A stretch of DNA of 17,223 bases from DATJGF01 sp035495315 (lineage in GTDB: Bacteria > Verrucomicrobiota > Verrucomicrobiia > Limisphaerales > UBA8199), in assembly GCA_035495315.1 (NCBI GenBank), contig DATJGF010000014.1:1-17223 (forward strand). The letters are read 5' to 3'. This document shows positions 13,927 to 17,223 of the stretch, piece after piece (position 1 is the first letter of the stretch; the number at the start of each line of letters is the position of its first letter). Made by a program: the position numbers and the translations under genes. The notes beneath the pieces were generated by a model. The model was not told the origin of the DNA. It did not search any database and saw nothing but the letters and a program-made list of their open reading frames with translations.

Positions 13927-15930
13927 CTAATTCAACTTTTCCCCTTGATGATTGTGCGTGACGGGCCTGACATGGCCGTTGGTCAAGGCGGCACCATCCA
14001 GGATTAGAACCGCCTTTCCGTCGCCAAGCTCGGTTGCTCCGGCGATGCCCGAAACCTGGACCAGCGGATCACGAAGTGCCCGGACCACCACTTCTCTGCG
14101 ACCCAGAATTTCTTCGGTCAAAAGGCCCACACTTCCACGATCCGAGGTAATGACCAGCAGACATAACTTTGGTTTTGCCGGGCTCGGCAGCTGGAAAAGT
14201 CTGGCCAGGCGAAAAACAGGCAAAACCCCGTTTCGGTACGGAACTGCCTCGATGCCGTTGACGATCTGCACCTCGCTCTCGCTGGTGTGCAGGATCTCGG
14301 TGACGAAGGCTTGAGGGACAGCACAGGTCTGCCCCGCTGCCGAGACAATAATGGTCTCGGCAATTGCCAGGGTTAAAGGCAGACGCAAGGTGAACTGTGC
14401 GCCGAGCCCCTCTTCACTTTCCAACGTAAGATTGCCCCCCAGTTCCCGCACCGTCGCCTGAACCACCGCCATTCCAATTCCTCGGCCGGCGACTCTATCG
14501 GCGCCTTCTCTGGTCGAGAACCCGGATGAACAAAGGATGTTTAGAATCGCCTGGCTGTCGATGACGTCGGGCAACTCCAAACCCAGTTTCTTCGCCCGTT
14601 GCACGACCGCCTTGGGATCAATCCCGCGGCCGTCATCGCGCACCTGGAGAATCACAGAGTCGCCCGAGGTGGACGCTCTCAACTCGATCGTCGCCTCTTC
14701 AGGTTTGGAGGCGGCGGAACGTTCCTCCGGCGACTCAATGCCATGACTGAAGGCGTTGCGCACCAGGTGAAGCAAGGGATCTTTGAGCCTTTCGATCAGG
14801 TATTTGTCGATGGCCGTATCCTGGCCCTCGAGTTTCAACCGCACCTTCTTGCGGGTTTGGCGAGACAAATCGCGCACGACAAATGGTATGCGAGCAAAAA
14901 TTTCAGCTACCCGAACCAGCCGAACTCGTGTGATGGCTTGCCGCAAATCGCGCAAGGATCTGCCCAGAGCGGCGCTCACTTCTTGAGCACCACGAAGATC
15001 GGGACGCCCCGTTCCAGCGCTCAACAGCGCGAGTTGCGCGTCCAACCGCGATCGATGGATCACCATTTCGCCTGTAATTCGCATCAACTCATCCAGCCTA
15101 TTCAGATCGACTCGCACCATATGGGACGGGGCGAGGAAAGGGGTGTGTTCGGGCTCGTCGGGCAGCAAGGCTTCAGGCAGTGCTGGAGGCACTTCTGTGG
15201 GATCCGCTTCGGCGGGCTCTGCGTGAATTCCTTTAGCCTCCCATGCGGAGATATCTGTCGGCACTTGATAGGCAGAAACCAGGAACTCGAAGGAGAGTTC
15301 CCCATTTCCTTTGACCGTCGGGCTGGCTTTCAGAATCTCACCGAGACTGGAGATTTGTTCCCGAACGGAATTGATATTGATGCCTTGAGCTTCCAGGTTG
15401 CGCGACGGCACAAATGTGAATTTCCATAGCAGCTTTCCCTGGGCCTGGGCTCCTTCGATCCGGGCCGGCAGCGTAGGATCGGGTGAAGGCATTTTGGTCT
15501 TCACCGGATCGGCCGAGACCCATTGCTCGTACAGTTGTTTCAAATCCGCCAACACCGACTCGCAGCCGGGCAGAGGTTTGTGGAAACGGAAAGCACCGAC
15601 CATTTGCTCCAGCTTGTGAGCGGTTTCCATCAGAATCTCCAGCGATTTTGCGCTCAGACTCACTTGCCGCCGCGTCAAAGTCCGAAGAAACTCCTCCGTC
15701 GCGTGAGCCAGCGTCTCCGCTGGGCCCAAGCCCGCAATCGCAGAAATTCCTTTAAAAGAATGAACGTTTTGGAACAGCTCCTCGAGGATCCCTGGTTCCG
15801 GTGAAGCTTTTCCTACCGAAGCCTCAAGCCGAACCAACAATTGGCGAACGGCGATGAGATGTTGTTCTGCCTCGGCGAAAAAATCGTCGAGTAGCTCGGG
15901 AGCCAGCCCGGATGATATTTCATGGCTCAC
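13927..15930 (-). CDS. cheA: CheA chemosensory histidine kinase
   Basis: 667 residues. Hpt (P1) domain 8-125 with phospho-accepting H57 in NVHSFKGISAIAGL. Linker, then a small alpha/beta domain at about 165-235 (GKLLWKFTFVPSRNLEAQG) in the P2 position; it is unlike the canonical CheY-binding P2 and resembles the variant found in several non-flagellar CheAs. Dimerisation helices about 272-345 (VDLNRLDELMRITGEMVIH). ATPase domain with N-box H388..N392..H396, RDDGRGID (431-438) and AGRGIGMAVV (481-490). CheW-like P5 domain, about 515-655. All catalytic residues are present. It has no fused receiver, so the separate receivers at 15927-16367 and 9089-9466, plus CheB, are its expected targets. Its ATG overlaps the stop of the upstream receiver gene (ATGA). 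Confidence 0.96.
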   Translation of the reverse strand: MSHEISSGLAPELLDDFFAEAEQHLIAVRQLLVRLEASVGKASPEPGILEELFQNVHSFKGISAIAGLGPAETLAHATEEFLRTLTRRQVSLSAKSLEILMETAHKLEQMVGAFRFHKPLPGCESVLADLKQLYEQWVSADPVKTKMPSPDPTLPARIEGAQAQGKLLWKFTFVPSRNLEAQGININSVREQISSLGEILKASPTVKGNGELSFEFLVSAYQVPTDISAWEAKGIHAEPAEADPTEVPPALPEALLPDEPEHTPFLAPSHMVRVDLNRLDELMRITGEMVIHRSRLDAQLALLSAGTGRPDLRGAQEVSAALGRSLRDLRQAITRVRLVRVAEIFARIPFVVRDLSRQTRKKVRLKLEGQDTAIDKYLIERLKDPLLHLVRNAFSHGIESPEERSAASKPEEATIELRASTSGDSVILQVRDDGRGIDPKAVVQRAKKLGLELPDVIDSQAILNILCSSGFSTREGADRVAGRGIGMAVVQATVRELGGNLTLESEEGLGAQFTLRLPLTLAIAETIIVSAAGQTCAVPQAFVTEILHTSESEVQIVNGIEAVPYRNGVLPVFRLARLFQLPSPAKPKLCLLVITSDRGSVGLLTEEILGRREVVVRALRDPLVQVSGIAGATELGDGKAVLILDGAALTNGHVRPVTHNHQGEKLN

Positions 15931-16367
15931 TTTGTGTCTTGCTGGGGTGCAGCTCTGGCATTCTCGTCGCGCGCTGGACAGATATCTTTAAAATATCTTT
16001 GAATGTCCGCGGAGACCACCGGCTTGACCCAATAAGCCGTCGCTCCCAATTGCAGGGCCCGATCCTTGTCGCTTTGTTGATCGGAACCGCTGAGGACGAT
16101 GACGGGTATCCGGGAAAGGGCCTCCTGCTCGCGTAGCCAGCTCAAGACTTCGAATCCGTTCATTACGGGCATTTTCAAATCCAGGAATATCACTACGGGC
16201 AACGAATCAGGGTCTGAGGCCGCCGCAGTTTTCAAATACTCAACCGCTGCAGCTCCCTCCAAAACATGTTGAACAACACAAGTGACTCCGGATTTTCCGA
16301 ACCTCCAATTAAAGATGAACGCATCGTCCTCGGAATCTTCAACTAGAAGTACACTCGGCTTTTTCAT
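15927..16367 (-). CDS. Rcp1-like single-domain response regulator, first gene of the operon
   Basis: 146 residues, receiver domain only: E10-D11 with D14-D15 (LLVEDSEDDAFIFNWRF), phospho-acceptor D63 (VIFLDLKMPVMNGFEVLSWL), S93 (IVLSGSD) and K115 (AYWVKPV). The DSEDDAF start, a long loop before D63 (EYLKTAAASDPDSLP) and the WLRE helix are typical of Rcp1-type regulators that partner phytochrome-like histidine kinases, rather than of the flagellar CheY type. The final 20 residues are unstructured. It may take phosphate from CheA or from the PAS-GAF kinase at the other end of the operon. It overlaps cheA by ATGA, and the nearest promoter-like sequence is 72 nt upstream. Confidence 0.9.
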   Translation of the reverse strand: MKKPSVLLVEDSEDDAFIFNWRFGKSGVTCVVQHVLEGAAAVEYLKTAAASDPDSLPVVIFLDLKMPVMNGFEVLSWLREQEALSRIPVIVLSGSDQQSDKDRALQLGATAYWVKPVVSADIQRYFKDICPARDENARAAPQQDTK

Positions 16368-16439
16368 TTAGAAGTTTTTTATAGCAAAGGCTTCCGTCCC
16401 TCAGGCCGGCGAGGCGAAAAGGCCGTTCCGAAGGAATCT

Positions 16440-16445
16440 ATTATA
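16440..16445 (-). promoter_or_regulatory. Putative -10 box of the chemosensory operon promoter
   Basis: On the minus strand TATAAT lies 72 nt before the first ATG of the operon, in an AT-rich patch (CATAATATAATAG) within GC-rich DNA. The -35 region 17 nt further upstream (CTTCAA) is a poor match, so the promoter may need an activator or another sigma factor. No Shine-Dalgarno site is visible before the first gene. Confidence 0.35.
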
Positions 16446-16516
16446 TTATGGGCTACGTCGATTTGAAGCGGCAACGAGGCATTGCTTCTCCACTTCGGAT
16501 CAGCACCCGTGCAATG

Positions 16517-16778
16517 TCATTCGTCCAGGCACAATATGCTACTTTCCAGTACATACTTGGTCGGTGGGTCCTGTGATACTAGGGTTTTCACCCCAATGGT
16601 GAGCGGATTGCGATGGGCGAACCACGCACGATAGACCTTGGTCCGTTTGGGCTCGGTGACTTTGAGTGAATGGCAACCAGTCACCAAAAAAAACCAAAAC
16701 GGCGGCGGCGAAGTAGCGCGGCAGGTTGTTTCTGGCTGCACAAGTGAGGGAGGATTGGGTTTCACGCGCCCCAAGCAT
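16517..16778 (-). pseudogene. Probable small lipoprotein gene broken by a frameshift in an eight-T run
   Basis: Two minus frames fit together across the T run at 16686-16693. The first (from ATG 16778) ends in ARNNLPRYFAAAVLVF; the second continues LVTGCHSLKVTEPKRTKVYR and stops at 16517. With seven Ts instead of eight, the join reads AAAVLVFLVTGC: an arginine followed by a hydrophobic stretch and a consensus lipobox with Cys at 16673-16675. The mature part would be about 54 residues (ending ESSILCLDE). I recognise no family. As read, each frame alone is a poor gene: one ends in GPTDQVCTGK, the other lacks a signal peptide start. Either a decayed gene, slippage-controlled expression, or a base-call error in the homopolymer. 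Confidence 0.38.
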
Positions 16779-16784
16779 GGCGCG

Positions 16785-16814
16785 AGTGTATCGGTTCCTG
16801 AAAGTGGAGGTCAA
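16785..16814 (-). promoter_or_regulatory. Putative promoter in front of the frameshifted lipoprotein gene
   Basis: On the minus strand TTGACC (16809-16814) and TACACT (16785-16790) are 18 nt apart. The ATG at 16778 begins 6 nt after the -10 box, so the message would be nearly leaderless. A short perfect inverted repeat AATTG-ttg-CAATT (16820-16832) lies just upstream. Weak evidence without a clear gene downstream. Confidence 0.25.
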
Positions 16815-17028
16815 TCGACAATTGTTGCAATTAAAAATGCCGGATGCGTTTGAGAGAGCCGATTGTCGATGAATTGCACTATTAGGGAGTTCATGGCGCT
16901 GGGTTTCCTTTTGCCTTATTTCGGCCGTTGACAGCCCGCGCTGCTATAGTCAAGAAGGGGATCAAAGCAATACACGCGGAAAGTGAAATCACTGGCGGAC
17001 GGCGCGGCCATGAAAAGATCCTGCTCGG
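16815..17028. other. Gap with no recognised gene
   Basis: Only short frames occur (for example 27- and 33-codon minus frames without homology I can see). It contains a 9-bp inverted repeat ATCGACAAT / ATTGTCGAT at 16814-16822 and 16862-16870, of unknown meaning. No tRNA or clear terminator was found after the stop at 17029. Confidence 0.4.
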
Positions 17029-17223
17029 CTACTGACTGTGCAAACGGTAAAACATCGAGCCGGAAACGGTGTTAGTGAGCTGCAATTGCCCTCCCACAAA
17101 CGTTGCCGGGTTGCTGATTGTCTGCCAGCTATTCCCGGAAATTGTGCTCGCGCCCTGCAAAGCGTAATTGGTAGCCGAAGCAGGCCAGGAGAGGATTACC
17201 TGGGGTCCGGGCAGAAGCTGGAT
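17029..17223 (-). CDS. C-terminal end of a secreted-type protein, 5' part beyond the window
   Basis: 64 codons read in from the right edge and end at TAG 17029. The sequence (VILSWPASATNYALQGAS ... SNPATFVGGQLQLTNTVSG ... MFYRLHSQ) is the beta-rich C-terminal module found at the end of many large secreted verrucomicrobial proteins: an LSWPA.ATNY.LQ strand pair, W..., a VGGQ turn, then a final (F/Y)(F/Y)RL strand. It is analogous to, but distinct from, the C-module of the LRR proteins at 917-4409. The function of the whole protein depends on domains outside the window. It would be transcribed toward the gap before the chemosensory operon. Confidence 0.72.
   Translation of the reverse strand: MQLLPGPQVILSWPASATNYALQGASTISGNSWQTISNPATFVGGQLQLTNTVSGSMFYRLHSQ

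Noticed and set aside
14599..15429. 276-codon plus-strand frame opposite cheA
   Set aside because: Antisense to the conserved CheA dimerisation and linker regions; composition is that of a shadow frame.
16928..16950. TTGACA followed by TATAGT on the plus strand, promoter-like
   Set aside because: The spacing is 11 nt, far from 17, and no plus-strand gene follows.

Overview
The window reads as a piece of a Verrucomicrobiota chromosome, most like the Pedosphaera/Limisphaerales group. This placement is an inference from gene content: secreted leucine-rich-repeat proteins with a SUMF1-type domain, FG-GAP/fibronectin remnants with the C-terminal modules common in that phylum, a short PQQ-propeller protein with an Ala/Arg tail, and a DUF2007-like protein. 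No rRNA or other definitive marker is present. Nearly every gene lies on the minus strand, so transcription runs from high to low coordinates; the only convincing plus-strand gene is the small PQQ-propeller protein at 6297-6641.

Region by region: 1-250 is the 5' part of a small DUF2007-like gene that starts at GTG and runs off the left edge. 474-905 is a remnant of a surface protein (FG-GAP end plus fibronectin type III). 917-2494 and 2559-4409 are tandem paralogues coding for secreted leucine-rich-repeat proteins with a 22-residue period; the second continues into a formylglycine-generating-enzyme (SUMF1) domain. 4410-4733 contains what looks like the first ~20 residues of an ECF sigma factor followed by a stop. 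4734-6090 is a two-gene unit: an AhpD/carboxymuconolactone-decarboxylase-like protein overlapping a short-chain dehydrogenase whose nucleotide-site insertion resembles mycofactocin-dependent SDRs. A 10-bp inverted repeat lies at the junction between the convergent PQQ gene and the chemosensory operon.

The main content is a nine-gene chemosensory operon, about 9.7 kb, 16367 down to 6703: CheY-like receiver, CheA, CheW, a soluble methyl-accepting protein, CheR, CheB, a second CheY, CheC, and a soluble PAS-GAF histidine kinase. Genes overlap or sit within 13 nt of each other. Receptor, kinase, adaptor, methylation pair, CheY and CheY-phosphatase are all present, but no flagellar, pilus or CheD gene is seen. 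The methyl-accepting protein has no membrane segment and no recognisable sensor domain. It is one long coiled-coil hairpin with its conserved tip at the exact middle, and both arms carry tandem 28-residue repeats with an E/Q pair in the same register. This is the most unusual object in the window.

Right of the operon (16368-17028) there is a putative promoter, a probable frameshifted small lipoprotein gene broken at an eight-T run, and about 250 bases in which nothing was recognised. The window ends in the 3' end of another secreted-type protein (17029-17223).
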